From assembly GCF_015672735.1 (NCBI RefSeq), contig NZ_JADABY010000023.1, positions 62,001-126,000 of the forward strand: a stretch of 64,000 bases of DNA. The letters are read 5' to 3'. The notes under the pieces are model-generated. The model did not search any database. It saw nothing but the letters and a program-made list of their open reading frames with translations, and had not been told where the DNA came from. A program made the translations under genes and the position numbers. Numbering within the stretch: position 1 is the first letter of the stretch; each line of letters starts with the position of its first letter. Below, in pieces: positions 36,294 through 48,428 of this stretch. The stretch comes from Citrobacter sp. Res13-Sevr-PEB04-36 (GTDB lineage Bacteria > Pseudomonadota > Gammaproteobacteria > Enterobacterales > Enterobacteriaceae).

Positions 36294-37658
36294 ATGAACG
36301 ATTATAAAATGACGCCCGGTGAGTTGCGCGCCACCTGGGGTTTAGGGACCGTATTCTCGTTGCGCATGCTTGGCATGTTTATGGTCCTGCCGGTTCTGAC
36401 TACCTATGGCATGGCGCTGCAGGGCGCCAGCGAAGCGCTGATCGGGCTTGCCATCGGCATTTATGGTCTGGCACAGGCTGTCTTCCAGATCCCTTTCGGC
36501 TTGCTATCCGACCGCATCGGGCGCAAACCGCTTATCGTCGGCGGGCTGGCGATATTCGTTTTCGGTAGCGTGATCGCCGCGCTCTCGGACTCTATCTGGG
36601 GAATTATACTCGGACGTGCACTGCAGGGTTCCGGGGCGATTGCCGCCGCGGTGATGGCGCTGCTGTCTGACTTAACCCGCGAACAGAACCGCACAAAAGC
36701 GATGGCGTTTATTGGTGTCAGCTTTGGTATCACCTTCGCCATTGCCATGGTGCTTGGGCCGATCGTTACCCACGCGCTGGGATTACACGCGCTGTTCTGG
36801 ATGATCGCCGCACTGGCAACCACCGGTATCGTACTGACCATTTGGGTGGTTCCCAATAGCACCACCCACGTGCTGAACCGCGAATCGGGCATGGTCAAAG
36901 GCAGCTTCAGTAAAGTCCTGGCGGAGCCTAAACTGCTGAAGCTCAATTTTGGCATCATGTGCCTGCATATTTTACTGATGTCCACTTTCGTCGCCCTGCC
37001 AGGCCAGCTGGCAAAAGCGGGCTTTCCCGCCGCCGAACACTGGAAGATTTATCTGGTGACGATGCTGCTGTCCTTTGTTTCCGTGGTGCCGTTCATCATC
37101 TATGCCGAAGTAAAACGCCGGATGAAGCGGGTATTCCTCTCGTGTGTGGTGCTGATCCTGGCTGCTGAGATTGTCCTGTGGAGCGCTAACATTCGTTTCT
37201 GGGGGCTGATTGCAGGCGTTCAGCTCTTCTTCCTCGCCTTTAACCTGATGGAAGCACTTCTCCCCTCGCTCATCAGCAAAGAATCTCCGGCGGGTTATAA
37301 AGGAACGGCGATGGGCGTTTACTCCACCAGCCAGTTCCTCGGTGTCGCCATCGGTGGTTCGCTGGGCGGTTGGGTGGTCGAAATGTTTGATGGTCAGGCG
37401 GTATTTTTGGCAGGCACATTGTTGGCTGCAATCTGGCTACTGGTGGCCAGCACTATGAAAGAACCGCCGTATGTCAGCAGCCTGCGCGTGGAGATCCCCC
37501 CTGAGATCGCCGCAGATGACACACTAAAACAGCGCCTGCAGGCAAAAGAGGGCGTGAGTGAGGTGTTAATTGTGGCAAAAGAGCATTCTGCCTATGTGAA
37601 AATCGACAGCAAAGTGACTAATCGATTTGAAATTGAGCAGGCGATAAGCCAGGCGTGA
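36294..37658 (+). CDS. yajR: MFS transporter YajR
   Basis: The ATG at 36294 gives MNDYKMTPGE and 454 residues behind an AGAGGTGGGA site. It has twelve membrane helices with MFS motif A (GLLSDRIGRKP). A cytosolic C-terminal YAM domain of about 65 residues (SSLRVEIPPEIA...HSAYVKIDSKV) is typical of YajR. It is a proton-driven drug-type efflux protein with unknown natural substrate. It is convergent with yajQ. Confidence 0.95.
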   Translation: MNDYKMTPGELRATWGLGTVFSLRMLGMFMVLPVLTTYGMALQGASEALIGLAIGIYGLAQAVFQIPFGLLSDRIGRKPLIVGGLAIFVFGSVIAALSDSIWGIILGRALQGSGAIAAAVMALLSDLTREQNRTKAMAFIGVSFGITFAIAMVLGPIVTHALGLHALFWMIAALATTGIVLTIWVVPNSTTHVLNRESGMVKGSFSKVLAEPKLLKLNFGIMCLHILLMSTFVALPGQLAKAGFPAAEHWKIYLVTMLLSFVSVVPFIIYAEVKRRMKRVFLSCVVLILAAEIVLWSANIRFWGLIAGVQLFFLAFNLMEALLPSLISKESPAGYKGTAMGVYSTSQFLGVAIGGSLGGWVVEMFDGQAVFLAGTLLAAIWLLVASTMKEPPYVSSLRVEIPPEIAADDTLKQRLQAKEGVSEVLIVAKEHSAYVKIDSKVTNRFEIEQAISQA

Positions 37659-37659
37659 G

Positions 37660-37745
37660 GATTGCCGGATGGCGACTATCGCCTTATCCGGCCTACAAAT
37701 AGCATGTGCGATCGGTAGGCCTGATAAGCGTAGCGCCATCAGGCA
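37660..37745. repeat. REP elements between yajR and yajQ
   Basis: Inverted REP units (TTGCCGGATGGCGAC, CCTTATCCGGCCTAC, GTAGGCCTGATAAGCG, GCGCCATCAGGCA) fill the gap between the convergent genes. Confidence 0.9.
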
Positions 37746-37752
37746 GAACGGC

Positions 37753-38244
37753 TTAGTCGCGGAAGTTCTTGAACTGGAACGGCTGGCCGAGATCGCCGCC
37801 TCGCACCAGCGCCATGACGGATTGCAAATCGTCACGCGCCTTGCCGGTCACTCGAATTTCTTCGCCCTGAATCTGCGCCTGCACCTTCAGTTTGCTGTCT
37901 TTAATCAGCTTGACGATTTTTTTCTGTACCGCACTTTCAATGCCCTGCTTCAGCTTCGCTTCCACAAACCAGGTTTTCCCGCTGTGGGTAAAAGTTTCCG
38001 GTACGTCGAGCGACGTCCCTTCAATCCCGCGCTTCAGCAGCTTGGCGCGCAAAATATCCAGCAACTGATTAACCTGGAAATCAGACTCACTCAGCACCTT
38101 AATGGTCTTATTTGCTTCGTTCAGCTCAAAAGTGGCCTCAACGCCACGAAAATCGAAGCGTGACTCCACTTCGCGGCTCGCATTATCGACCGCATTACGC
38201 GCTTCCTGAAGATCAACTTCAGAAACAATATCGAAAGATGGCAT
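37753..38244 (-). CDS. yajQ: Nucleotide-binding protein YajQ
   Basis: Starting [14 protein letters not shown] at 38244 gives 163 residues, the E. coli length. It has two ferredoxin-like domains. Members of this family bind cyclic di-GMP in Xanthomonas and nucleotides in others; in E. coli the role is unclear. The motif [13 protein letters not shown] is conserved. A 15-residue upstream extension is not supported. Confidence 0.95.
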   Translation of the reverse strand: MPSFDIVSEVDLQEARNAVDNASREVESRFDFRGVEATFELNEANKTIKVLSESDFQVNQLLDILRAKLLKRGIEGTSLDVPETFTHSGKTWFVEAKLKQGIESAVQKKIVKLIKDSKLKVQAQIQGEEIRVTGKARDDLQSVMALVRGGDLGQPFQFKNFRD

Positions 38245-38419
38245 CTTTTCCTCTCCCTTCGTTTTTGATGCGAAGCATAATACCTGCAAAGTTACTCAAC
38301 AGACAGCGCTATACTAGGCTGTATCCCCTAATTGTACGTGGCATTGGTAGCGGCGAACAATAAATGGGATGCAGACGATATGGATTAACACCTGGTGCTG
38401 TTGCAGGTGAGGAGGATGA

Positions 38420-39884
<1,465 letters not shown>

Positions 39885-39916
39885 CGCGTCAGGCCACTCC
39901 TCTAAAAGGAACCGTT

Positions 39917-40999
39917 ATGAAAGGATATCTGAGTGGAGTGGCTTTACTGCTCCTTTCCAGCACCACCGCCGCAACCCAGCTTGGGGTTAAGAGCCTTGAG
40001 TATCACTATCCCGGCAGCACAGAGATGCAGTATCGCGTGCCTTGGTTTTCCTCAGCGGATAATCCAAAGGTTGCAAAACGCATTAACGATTATATTTTCG
40101 CAAGCTTCATTAATCAGTTACCGGGTAATAATCCGCAGGCGACAGTGAATAAGTTTGCGAAATCAGAGATGAATGCCACCGCAAACCTTGACTATACGGT
40201 TGAGTATCGCGATGCCAAGGTTCTGACCCTTAACATGTTTATCGAAGGCTGCGGGGCCTATTGCGAGTCGTACAATGTGCCAATGAGCTTCGACTTAGCC
40301 AACGGCGCAGCAATTACCCTCAACGATCTCTTTTCCCGGCCCACAATCGCCGAATTAAACACGCGTATCAGAAAAGATATCCGCAGCCAAATCGATGTCT
40401 TTGTTGCGGCGCATAAATCGCGGACGCCGGAGCAAATAAAAGAAGAAAAAGGCGAGGATTTTAACTATGCCGACTTCTACGCCTCATGCGCCACCTGGAC
40501 CGACGGTTTGTATTACATCGACAAATTCTCCCTGCAAAAAGAGCAGTTGCTCTTCCTGAACGGACGCTGTAGCAACCACGCCAGTCGTGCGCTCGACGAG
40601 TTGGGTGATTTCACCACGAAAATCCCGACCGCAGAACTGCAAAATCAGCTCACGCCGTATGGCCAGTATCTGACTGGCGCAAAGGGTACAACACCGGTTG
40701 AGCCCGCGCCCGGTATCGACGGCAAGGTGATGTACGGCACACTGGGAAAAAGCCTGCGTATCGTGCTGAAGGTGGACTGCAAATACGGTGATTCTTTTGA
40801 AGGGGCTTACTACTACCAGAAATTTGGCGCACCGATTGAATTAACCGGCAAGTGCGACACTGCAAACAATCAACATTATGAACTGAAGACGTCGGCTGCT
40901 GAACACGCGCAAGAGAAGATAACGCTGGAATTAAAAGATGGTGCCTATCAGGGCGTCTGGGAATCGAACGGGAAGACGCTCCCCGTTAGATTTGAATAA
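39917..40999 (+). CDS. Periplasmic protein with DUF3298-like (RsiV-type) domain, function unknown
   Basis: A 360-residue protein with an N-terminal signal (LSGVALLLLSSTTAATQ), an AAGGAA ribosome-binding site and a 32-bp gap after yajL, so it may belong to the panE-yajL unit. Residues about 25-250 carry a pattern like DUF3298/RsiV (VPMSFDLANGAAITLNDLFS). A Pro-rich linker (TTPVEPAPG) leads to a C-terminal beta domain ending GVWESNGKTLPVRF. Six cysteines (112, 116, 191, 218, 288, 313) suggest disulfides. It is not in this place in E. coli K-12. The domain call is from pattern memory; lysozyme-related binding is only a guess. Confidence 0.75.
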   Translation: MKGYLSGVALLLLSSTTAATQLGVKSLEYHYPGSTEMQYRVPWFSSADNPKVAKRINDYIFASFINQLPGNNPQATVNKFAKSEMNATANLDYTVEYRDAKVLTLNMFIEGCGAYCESYNVPMSFDLANGAAITLNDLFSRPTIAELNTRIRKDIRSQIDVFVAAHKSRTPEQIKEEKGEDFNYADFYASCATWTDGLYYIDKFSLQKEQLLFLNGRCSNHASRALDELGDFTTKIPTAELQNQLTPYGQYLTGAKGTTPVEPAPGIDGKVMYGTLGKSLRIVLKVDCKYGDSFEGAYYYQKFGAPIELTGKCDTANNQHYELKTSAAEHAQEKITLELKDGAYQGVWESNGKTLPVRFE

Positions 41000-41016
41000 C
41001 GCTTTCGCACAACATT

Positions 41017-41098
41017 GCCGGATGGCGGTGTAAACACCTTATCAGGCCTACAAAGACGTACAGCTTGTAGGCCTGATAAGCGCAGCGCCATCAGGCAA
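41017..41098. repeat. REP elements before thiI
   Basis: Two inverted REP units (GCCGGATGGCGG...CTTATCAGGCCTAC; GTAGGCCTGATAAGCGCAGC, GCCATCAGGCA) lie between the convergent ends. Confidence 0.9.
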
Positions 41099-41104
41099 AA
41101 GTTA

Positions 41105-42553
41105 CTACGGGCGATACACTTTCACGTTTTCAAAGCCCTGCTCGCGCAGATACAGCGCTTGCAGGCGGCTCATCACCCCACGTTCACACCACAGCAGCCA
41201 GGTTTTATTCTGGTCTAAATCGCCAAAGTGGGTGCTCAGCTTGTAGAACGGCAGGGGAACCACGTCCACGCCTTCCACTTTCAGCGGCTTATCATCCTGT
41301 TCATCCACAGAGCGAATGTCGAGAATCACGTCGTTGGGACCAAAACCGCTCACGGTTTCGACTTCCACCACGGTCTGCTCGGTCTGCTGAGCGATATCGC
41401 GGATATCGATATTGTTGGCTTCTTCCACCACTTTATCGAGGATGGCGAAGTCGAAGTTTTCTTCTTCGGCTTCAATCTTCGCTTTAATGGCTTTTACCGT
41501 CGGGCTTTTTGAGATCACACCGCAGTATTCCGGCATGGTACGGGCAAAATCTTCGGTACCGATTTCACGCGCCAGATTAATGATGTGTTCTTTATCGTGC
41601 GAGATCAGCGGACGCAGGATCAGGGTATCTGATACGTTATCGATCAAACGCAGGTTAGTCAGCGTCTGGCTGGAGACCTGCCCCAGCGCTTCACCGGTCA
41701 CCAACGCCTGGACGCCGTAGCGCTCGGCCACCTTAGACGCCGCGCGAACCATCATGCGCTTGAGGACCACGCCCATCTGACCGTCGTCAACTTTCTCGAG
41801 GATTTCACCCACCACAGGTTCAAAGTTGATGGCGACAAAACGTACGCGATGCGAACTCCCGAAGCGGTTCCACAGATAATGCGCCACCTGACGAACACCG
41901 ATTTCGTGCGCCGCACCGCCGAGGTTAAAGAAGCAGTAGTGCACACGACAGCCGCGACGCATCAGCATATAGCTGGAAACGCCGGAATCAAAACCGCCGG
42001 AAATCAGCGACAGAACGTCTTCCTGGGTGCCAATCGGATAGCCGCCAATTCCCTCGTAGCGACCTTTCACCAGCAGCAGTCGGTCGTTTTCGATTTCAAG
42101 ATTGACGGTCACATCAGGCTTGGTCAGCTTCACACGCGCGGATTCAATGTGCTGATTCAGTCCACCGCCAACATAACGTTCCACTTCAATGGAGCTAAAC
42201 TCATGCTTACCGCGGCGCTTCACGCGCACGCAGAAGGTTTTGCCTTCCAGCTGATCGCGGTACTGCACCAGCGCTTTCTCGAAAATATCGTGCATATCGG
42301 TAAACGGCACGTCTTCTACTTCGAGAATATGGTGAATACCCGGAATGCGGGTCAGCGCGTCACGAATATCCAGACGCTGGGTTTCATCTTTGGCGCGAAC
42401 CTCAACGTGGTCCCAGTGGCGGACGACGGCAAGGTCTTCATCATAGTGTTTTAAAACGTTACGGATGTTCCCTGTCAGAATTTTTATAAAGCGCAAACGC
42501 ACAGATTGGCTTTTGATGGTGATTTCTGGGAACAATTTAATGATAAACTTCAT
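41105..42553 (-). CDS. thiI: tRNA 4-thiouridine synthase / thiamine sulfur transferase ThiI
   Basis: A 482-residue protein, the E. coli length. It has an N-terminal ferredoxin-like and THUMP region (1-165), a PP-loop ATPase ([12 protein letters not shown], about 180) and a C-terminal rhodanese domain with catalytic Cys456 (LLWCERGV). It adenylates U8 of tRNA and passes persulfide sulfur from IscS to make 4-thiouridine and the thiamine thiazole sulfur. It stands divergent from xseB-ispA-dxs. Confidence 0.98.
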   Translation of the reverse strand: MKFIIKLFPEITIKSQSVRLRFIKILTGNIRNVLKHYDEDLAVVRHWDHVEVRAKDETQRLDIRDALTRIPGIHHILEVEDVPFTDMHDIFEKALVQYRDQLEGKTFCVRVKRRGKHEFSSIEVERYVGGGLNQHIESARVKLTKPDVTVNLEIENDRLLLVKGRYEGIGGYPIGTQEDVLSLISGGFDSGVSSYMLMRRGCRVHYCFFNLGGAAHEIGVRQVAHYLWNRFGSSHRVRFVAINFEPVVGEILEKVDDGQMGVVLKRMMVRAASKVAERYGVQALVTGEALGQVSSQTLTNLRLIDNVSDTLILRPLISHDKEHIINLAREIGTEDFARTMPEYCGVISKSPTVKAIKAKIEAEEENFDFAILDKVVEEANNIDIRDIAQQTEQTVVEVETVSGFGPNDVILDIRSVDEQDDKPLKVEGVDVVPLPFYKLSTHFGDLDQNKTWLLWCERGVMSRLQALYLREQGFENVKVYRP

Positions 42554-42759
42554 GGCGGCAATGGTTCTTTGGCAAGTCTGAACGACTTGTAATGGGAAAA
42601 ATACAGCAGCCCATACCCTGCGGCTGCATCCAGGCGCGCAAGTATACCACCATCATGGTCATCCTGTGCACATCGCCTTACTATTGCGCGTTATTTGATA
42701 ATTGCTCTAAGTCCGTTACCATGGCTTGGGCTGAAAATATTGAGAGTCAGACATTCATT

Positions 42760-43002
42760 ATGCCGAAGAAAAATGAAGCGCCCGCCAGCTTTGAAACAGC
42801 GCTGAGCGAGCTGGAACAGATTGTTACCCGTCTGGAAAGTGGCGACCTGCCGCTGGAAGAGGCGCTGAACGAATTCGAACGTGGCGTACAGCTGGCGCGT
42901 CAGGGACAGGTTAAGTTGCAACAGGCTGAACAGCGCGTGCAAATCCTGCTGTCAGAAACTGAAGACGCCGCCCTCACGCCTTTTACACCGGATAATGAGT
43001 AA
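42760..43002 (+). CDS. xseB: Exodeoxyribonuclease VII small subunit
   Basis: The ATG at 42760 gives 80 residues ([20 protein letters not shown]), mostly helical with the family motif [22 protein letters not shown]. With XseA it degrades single-stranded DNA. Its stop TAA directly abuts the ispA ATG. A longer in-frame start is not supported. Confidence 0.97.
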   Translation: MPKKNEAPASFETALSELEQIVTRLESGDLPLEEALNEFERGVQLARQGQVKLQQAEQRVQILLSETEDAALTPFTPDNE

Positions 43003-43902
43003 ATGGATTTTACGCAGCAGCTACAGGCTTGCGTTGAGCAGGCCAACCAGGCACTGAGCCGTTTTATCGCGCCACTGCCCTTTCAGAACACTCCCGTGGT
43101 CGAAACCATGCAATATGGCGCATTATTAGGCGGTAAACGTCTGCGCCCGTTCCTGGTATACGCGACCGGTCAAATGTTTGGCGTCAGCCTGAGTACGCTC
43201 GACGCTCCCGCCGCGGCGGTTGAGTGCATCCACGCCTATTCGCTGATGCACGACGATTTACCCGCAATGGACGACGACGATCTGCGACGCGGCCTGCCGA
43301 CCTGCCATGTTAAGTTTGGCGAGGCGAATGCAATTTTAGCCGGTGATGCGCTGCAAACGCTGGCGTTTTCCATAATCAGCGACGCGCCAATGCCCGAGGT
43401 TGCTGACCGTGATCGCATTGCCATGATCTCCGAGCTGGCCCGGGCCAGCGGAATCGCCGGTATGTGTGGCGGTCAGGCGCTGGATTTGGCGGCTGAAGGC
43501 TTCCAGGTTGAGCTGGACGCGCTGGAGAAAATCCATCGACATAAAACCGGGGCCTTGATTCGCGCCGCCGTTCGTCTGGGGGCGTTAAGTGCCGGAGATA
43601 GAGGGCGAAACGTCCTGCCGATACTCGACAAATACGCTGAAAGCATCGGTCTGGCGTTCCAGGTTCAGGATGACATACTGGATGTGGTAGGCGATACTGC
43701 AACATTGGGTAAACGTCAGGGTGCCGACCAGCAGCTTGGCAAAAGTACCTATCCTGCACTTCTGGGTCTTGAGCAAGCCCGGAATAAAGCCCGGGATTTA
43801 ATCGAGGATGCCCGCCAGTCGCTCAGTCTGCTGGCCGCACAATCACTCGATACCTCGGCACTGGAAGCGCTAGCGGACTACATAATCCAGCGTGATAAAT
43901 AA
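43003..43902 (+). CDS. ispA: Farnesyl diphosphate synthase IspA
   Basis: This 299-residue prenyltransferase has both aspartate-rich motifs: HDDLPAMDDDDLRRGLPT (first) and FQVQDDILD (second). It condenses dimethylallyl or geranyl diphosphate with isopentenyl diphosphate to farnesyl diphosphate. It begins immediately at the xseB stop and is followed 24 bp later by dxs, so the three form an operon. The product feeds quinone, undecaprenyl and haem O synthesis. Confidence 0.98.
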   Translation: MDFTQQLQACVEQANQALSRFIAPLPFQNTPVVETMQYGALLGGKRLRPFLVYATGQMFGVSLSTLDAPAAAVECIHAYSLMHDDLPAMDDDDLRRGLPTCHVKFGEANAILAGDALQTLAFSIISDAPMPEVADRDRIAMISELARASGIAGMCGGQALDLAAEGFQVELDALEKIHRHKTGALIRAAVRLGALSAGDRGRNVLPILDKYAESIGLAFQVQDDILDVVGDTATLGKRQGADQQLGKSTYPALLGLEQARNKARDLIEDARQSLSLLAAQSLDTSALEALADYIIQRDK

Positions 43903-43926
43903 ACCAACATATCCGATGAGCTTGCG

Positions 43927-45789
43927 ATGAGTTTTGATATAGCCAAATACCCGACCCTGGCGCTGGTCGACTCCACTCAGGAGTTACGCCTGCTACCAAA
44001 AGAGAGCCTGCCCAAGCTTTGCGACGAACTGCGCCGCTATTTGCTCGACAGCGTGAGCCGTTCCAGCGGGCATTTCGCCTCCGGTCTGGGCACGGTTGAG
44101 CTGACCGTCGCGCTGCACTACGTCTACAACACTCCGTTTGACCAGTTAATCTGGGATGTGGGGCACCAGGCGTACCCGCACAAAATTCTGACGGGACGTC
44201 GCGATAAAATCGGCACCATCCGCCAGAAAGGCGGCCTGCATCCGTTCCCCTGGCGCGGCGAGAGCGAGTATGACGTTTTAAGCGTCGGACACTCCTCCAC
44301 CTCCATCAGCGCCGGTATTGGCATTGCTGTTGCCGCCGAGAAAGAAGGCAAAGAGCGCCGTACCGTTTGCGTGATTGGCGACGGGGCCATCACTGCCGGC
44401 ATGGCGTTTGAAGCCATGAACCACGCGGGTGATATTAAGCCCGATATGCTGGTTATCCTGAACGACAACGAAATGTCGATTTCAGAAAACGTCGGCGCGC
44501 TGAACAACCACCTGGCGCAGTTGCTCTCCGGCAAACTGTATTCCTCATTGCGTGAAGGCGGAAAGAAAGTCTTCTCCGGCGTACCGCCGATTAAAGAACT
44601 GCTTAAACGTACCGAAGAACACATTAAAGGCATGGTGGTGCCGGGCACGCTGTTTGAGGAATTGGGCTTTAACTACATTGGCCCGGTAGACGGTCACGAC
44701 GTGCTGGGGCTTATCACTACGCTGAAGAACATGCGCGACCTTAAAGGCCCGCAGTTCCTGCACATCATGACCAAAAAAGGTCGTGGCTATGAGCCTGCAG
44801 AAAAAGACCCAATCACGTTCCATGCGGTACCCAAATTCGATCCTTCCAGCGGATGTCTGCCGAAAAGCAGCGGCGGCCTGCCGAGCTACTCCAAAATCTT
44901 CGGCGACTGGCTGTGCGAAACGGCGGCCAAAGACAACAAGCTGATGGCGATCACCCCGGCCATGCGCGAAGGCTCCGGTATGGTGGAGTTTTCACGTAAA
45001 TTCCCGGACCGCTACTTCGACGTGGCGATTGCCGAGCAGCACGCGGTCACCTTTGCTGCCGGACTGGCAATTGGCGGCTATAAACCGGTGGTCGCTATTT
45101 ATTCCACCTTCCTGCAACGCGCTTACGATCAGGTGCTGCATGATGTCGCCATTCAGAAACTGCCGGTCCTGTTCGCCGTGGATCGCGCGGGGATCGTGGG
45201 CGCAGATGGACAAACCCACCAGGGCGCGTTCGATCTCTCCTTCCTGCGCTGCATCCCGGAGATGGTCATTATGACCCCGAGCGATGAAAACGAATGCCGC
45301 CAGATGCTGTTTACCGGTTATCACTACGCTAACGGCCCGGCCGTGGTGCGCTACCCGCGCGGTAATGCGGTTGGTGTTGAGCTGACCCCGCTGGAAAAAT
45401 TACCTATTGGTAAAGGCATCGTGAAGCGTCACGGGACAAAAGTGGCAATCCTTAACTTCGGCACCCTGATGCCTGAAGCCGCTCAGGTTGCGGAGTCGCT
45501 GAACGCCACGCTGGTCGATATGCGCTTTGTCAAACCACTGGACGAAACGTTGATTCTGGAGATGGCGGCCCGCCACGAGGTGCTGGTTACTCTTGAAGAA
45601 AACGCCATTATGGGCGGCGCGGGCAGCGGCGTAAACGAAGTGCTGATGGCGCATCGTAAACCGGTCCCGGTGCTTAACATTGGCCTGCCTGACTTCTTCA
45701 TCCCGCAGGGGACGCAGGACGAAGCGCGCGCCGATCTCGGTCTTGATGCCGCCGGTATTGATGCCAAAATCAAGGCCTGGCTGGCATAA
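43927..45789 (+). CDS. dxs: 1-deoxy-D-xylulose-5-phosphate synthase
   Basis: A 620-residue thiamine diphosphate enzyme. The cofactor motif is [19 protein letters not shown] ending in NDN, and the catalytic Glu lies in [12 protein letters not shown]. It condenses pyruvate and glyceraldehyde 3-phosphate to DXP, the first step of the MEP isoprenoid route and a precursor of thiamine and PLP. Length equals E. coli Dxs. The upstream neighbour ispA is in the same pathway. Confidence 0.98.
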   Translation: MSFDIAKYPTLALVDSTQELRLLPKESLPKLCDELRRYLLDSVSRSSGHFASGLGTVELTVALHYVYNTPFDQLIWDVGHQAYPHKILTGRRDKIGTIRQKGGLHPFPWRGESEYDVLSVGHSSTSISAGIGIAVAAEKEGKERRTVCVIGDGAITAGMAFEAMNHAGDIKPDMLVILNDNEMSISENVGALNNHLAQLLSGKLYSSLREGGKKVFSGVPPIKELLKRTEEHIKGMVVPGTLFEELGFNYIGPVDGHDVLGLITTLKNMRDLKGPQFLHIMTKKGRGYEPAEKDPITFHAVPKFDPSSGCLPKSSGGLPSYSKIFGDWLCETAAKDNKLMAITPAMREGSGMVEFSRKFPDRYFDVAIAEQHAVTFAAGLAIGGYKPVVAIYSTFLQRAYDQVLHDVAIQKLPVLFAVDRAGIVGADGQTHQGAFDLSFLRCIPEMVIMTPSDENECRQMLFTGYHYANGPAVVRYPRGNAVGVELTPLEKLPIGKGIVKRHGTKVAILNFGTLMPEAAQVAESLNATLVDMRFVKPLDETLILEMAARHEVLVTLEENAIMGGAGSGVNEVLMAHRKPVPVLNIGLPDFFIPQGTQDEARADLGLDAAGIDAKIKAWLA

Positions 45790-45844
45790 TCCCCTCCCCG
45801 CTCCTGCTATGCTTAATGATTAACACGCTAAGCAGGAGCGGAAT

Positions 45845-46819
45845 ATGCAATACAACCTCTTAGGAAAAACTGACCTTCGGGTCTCTCGCCTTTGTCTGGG
45901 CTGCATGACGTTTGGCGAGCCCAATCGCGGCAACCACGCCTGGACGTTGCCGGAAGAAAGCAGTCGCCCAATAATTAAACACGCTCTTGAAGGTGGCATT
46001 AACTTTTTTGATACTGCCAACAGCTACTCCGCCGGCAGCAGTGAAGAAATTGTCGGTCGCGCCCTGCGTGACTTCGCTCGCCGCGACGAGGTGGTGGTCG
46101 CCACCAAAGTTTTTCATCAGGTAGAGGATTTAGCGGAAGGTTTATCCCGGGCGCAAATCCTGCGTTCTATCGACGATAGCCTGACTCGCCTTGGCATGGA
46201 CTATGTCGATATCCTGCAAATTCATCGCTGGGATTACAACACGCCTGTGGAAGAAACTCTGGAAGCGCTTAATGACGTGGTGAAGTCCGGTAAAGCACGC
46301 TATATCGGCGCCTCCTCGATGCACGCCTCCCAGTTTGCGCAGGCGCTGGCCTTGCAGAAACAACACGGCTGGGCGCAATTTGTCAGCATGCAGGATCACT
46401 ACAACCTTATCTATCGTGAAGAAGAACGCGAAATGCTGCCGCTGTGCTATCAGGAAGGCGTGGCGGTGATCCCATGGAGCCCGCTGGCACGGGGACGTCT
46501 GACGCGCCCCTGGGGAGAAACGACCGCGCGCGTTGTGTCGGATGAAGTCGGCAAAAATCTGTACCGCGAGAGCGATGAAAACGACGCGAGAATAGCGGAA
46601 CGGTTAACCGGGGTGAGTGAGGAAATCGGCGCCTCGCGCGCACAAGTGGCGCTGGCGTGGCTGCTGAGCAAACCGGGCGTCGCCGCACCCATAATTGGTG
46701 CCTCGCGTGAAGAACAGCTGGACGAGTTGCTCAACGCAGTCGATTTAACGCTAAAACCGGAACAGATTGCCGAACTGGAAACGCCGTACAAACAGCATCC
46801 GGTGGTGGGATTTAAATAA
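45845..46819 (+). CDS. yajO: Aldo-keto reductase family protein YajO
   Basis: A 324-residue AKR with the catalytic tetrad pattern: Asp and Tyr in FFDTANSYSAGSSEE, Lys in VVVATKVF, and His in ILQIHRWD. The NADPH-binding C-terminal loop ends AAPIIGASREEQLDE. In E. coli YajO has been linked to production of 1-deoxyxylulose 5-phosphate. It lies 55 bp downstream of dxs on the same strand with an AGGAGC site, which fits a link to that pathway. Confidence 0.92.
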   Translation: MQYNLLGKTDLRVSRLCLGCMTFGEPNRGNHAWTLPEESSRPIIKHALEGGINFFDTANSYSAGSSEEIVGRALRDFARRDEVVVATKVFHQVEDLAEGLSRAQILRSIDDSLTRLGMDYVDILQIHRWDYNTPVEETLEALNDVVKSGKARYIGASSMHASQFAQALALQKQHGWAQFVSMQDHYNLIYREEEREMLPLCYQEGVAVIPWSPLARGRLTRPWGETTARVVSDEVGKNLYRESDENDARIAERLTGVSEEIGASRAQVALAWLLSKPGVAAPIIGASREEQLDELLNAVDLTLKPEQIAELETPYKQHPVVGFK

Positions 46820-46825
46820 ATCTGG

Positions 46826-46864
46826 TATTGCCCGATAGCGCTGCGCTTATCGGGCCTACAACAG
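46826..46864. repeat. REP element between yajO and pgpA
   Basis: TTGCCCGATAGCGCTGCGCTTATCGGGCCTAC is a single inverted REP-type unit between convergent genes. Confidence 0.85.
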
Positions 46865-46878
46865 AAGCCTGGAAAGGG

Positions 46879-47397
46879 TTAAATAATGCCAAGCGGCCAG
46901 TGATGCCCAATAAAGTAGAGGATCCCTGCGGAAAGTATCCCCGCCACAATATCGTCGATCATAATCCCCGTACCGCCATGCACATTACGATCGAACCAGC
47001 GGATCGGCCAGGGCTTCCACATATCCAGAATGCGGAAAATCACAAATCCGGCGGCGACCCACTGCCAGTCGAGTGTCGGCAGGGCCATCAGGGTTATCCA
47101 CATTCCGACAAACTCGTCCCAGACGATACTGCCATGATCGTGTACGCCCATATCTTTCGCCGTTTGATGGCACAGATAGACACCGATACAAATAGCCAGC
47201 ATGACAACCAGTGAATACAGCTGCCACGGCAGAAACGTCATCACATACCAAAATGGGATCGCCGCCAGCGATCCCATCGTTCCGGGTATAATTGGACTTA
47301 ATCCGCTGCCGAATCCGGTGGCCAACAGGTGCCACGGATTACGCATACTCAAACGGCTTTTTGCGACATCTTTTTTAAGGCGCAGCAAAATGGTCAT
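46879..47397 (-). CDS. pgpA: Phosphatidylglycerophosphatase A
   Basis: The ATG at 47397 gives 172 residues ([16 protein letters not shown]). It begins 23 bp inside the end of thiL, so translation is coupled. Family segments [20 protein letters not shown] and [12 protein letters not shown] are intact, with about four membrane helices. It dephosphorylates phosphatidylglycerophosphate to phosphatidylglycerol in the inner membrane. An upstream in-frame start lies inside thiL and was rejected. Confidence 0.96.
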   Translation of the reverse strand: MTILLRLKKDVAKSRLSMRNPWHLLATGFGSGLSPIIPGTMGSLAAIPFWYVMTFLPWQLYSLVVMLAICIGVYLCHQTAKDMGVHDHGSIVWDEFVGMWITLMALPTLDWQWVAAGFVIFRILDMWKPWPIRWFDRNVHGGTGIMIDDIVAGILSAGILYFIGHHWPLGII

Positions 47398-48352
47398 ATC
47401 CTTTCCAGTCAAACGTGACGGGCTTACCGTCACGCGTAAAGTGCATCCCTTCCACGTCCGCACTCATCTGCCCGATACAGGTAAATGATGCGCCAAGATG
47501 CCCCAGCGCGACGTCCAGTGCACCACGATTTATTTCCGGTACGGTAAAGCATAACTCATAATCTTCACCGCCCGAAAGCGCCCAGCGCAGCGCCTGCTCC
47601 GGCTCAACGTGTTGGGAAAATGCCGTGGAATACGGTAACGCATCGACATTAACGCGCGCGCCACAGCCGCTGGCATTGACGATATGCCCGAGATCGGAAA
47701 TCAGACCGTCGGAAAGATCGATCGCCGCACTGGCCAGGTCGCGCAGGGCCTGCCCCTGCAAAATACGCGGCGTGGGGCGCAGGTGACGCTTAAGCAGATA
47801 GTCCGCGTCTTTGGCATCTGTTACCTGCAATCGGTTTTGCAGAATAGCCAAACCGGCAGCGCTGTCGCCCGGCGTACCGGTAACGTAAATCCAGTCACCC
47901 GGCTTCGCACCTGAGCGTTTTAAGGCCCGCCCGACCGGGACGTAGCCATGGATACCCAACGTCATCGACAATGGCCCACGCGTGGTATCACCGCCAATCA
48001 GCTGCATATCATAGTAATTGAGGAGTTCAAACAGGCTATCACTGAAGGCTTCAAGCCAGGATTCATCAACGTCAGGTAACGTGAGCGCCAGCGTCAGCCA
48101 TGCCGGATCAGCCCCCATCGCCGCCAGATCGCTTAAATTAACCGCCAGCGCTTTCCAGGCCAGGTCCGTTGGATCAATATCAGGAAGGAAGTGATTGCCT
48201 GCCACCAGCGTATCGGTACTGATCGCCAGCGTTTGTTTTTCAGGGATATTCAGGAGTGCGCAATCGTCACCAATGCCGGTTTCGACGTCAAGACGAGAGC
48301 TTCTAACACGGTCAAAATAACGGGCAATCAGGGAGAATTCGCCGCATGCCAT
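47375..48352 (-). CDS. thiL: Thiamine-monophosphate kinase
   Basis: A 325-residue AIRS/PurM-type kinase. The N-terminal ATP-binding loop contains GIGDDCALL and the following strand [11 protein letters not shown]. Later motifs [12 protein letters not shown] and [11 protein letters not shown] are typical of ThiL. It phosphorylates thiamine monophosphate to the pyrophosphate cofactor. It lies 76 bp downstream of nusB across a terminator-like hairpin and overlaps pgpA. Confidence 0.97.
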   Translation of the reverse strand: MACGEFSLIARYFDRVRSSRLDVETGIGDDCALLNIPEKQTLAISTDTLVAGNHFLPDIDPTDLAWKALAVNLSDLAAMGADPAWLTLALTLPDVDESWLEAFSDSLFELLNYYDMQLIGGDTTRGPLSMTLGIHGYVPVGRALKRSGAKPGDWIYVTGTPGDSAAGLAILQNRLQVTDAKDADYLLKRHLRPTPRILQGQALRDLASAAIDLSDGLISDLGHIVNASGCGARVNVDALPYSTAFSQHVEPEQALRWALSGGEDYELCFTVPEINRGALDVALGHLGASFTCIGQMSADVEGMHFTRDGKPVTFDWKGYDHFAAP

Positions 48353-48370
48353 ACGTTATGCCTCAGCAGG

Positions 48371-48422
48371 AAAAAAGAAAAGGCCGGCGACAGCGGAAAA
48401 AAATTCCGCCATCTTGCCGGCC
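48371..48422 (-). terminator. Terminator-like hairpin between nusB and thiL
   Basis: The minus strand reads AGGCCGGC...GCCGGCCTTTTCTTTTTT with an inner GGCGGAA...TTCCGC arm. Since thiL and pgpA lie downstream, read-through or partial termination is likely. Confidence 0.7.
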
Positions 48423-48428
48423 TGGCGA

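Noticed and set aside
37660-37745. Repeats as a possible CRISPR array
   Set aside because: The units are inverted REP sequences without regular spacers; the same units recur singly in many other gaps.
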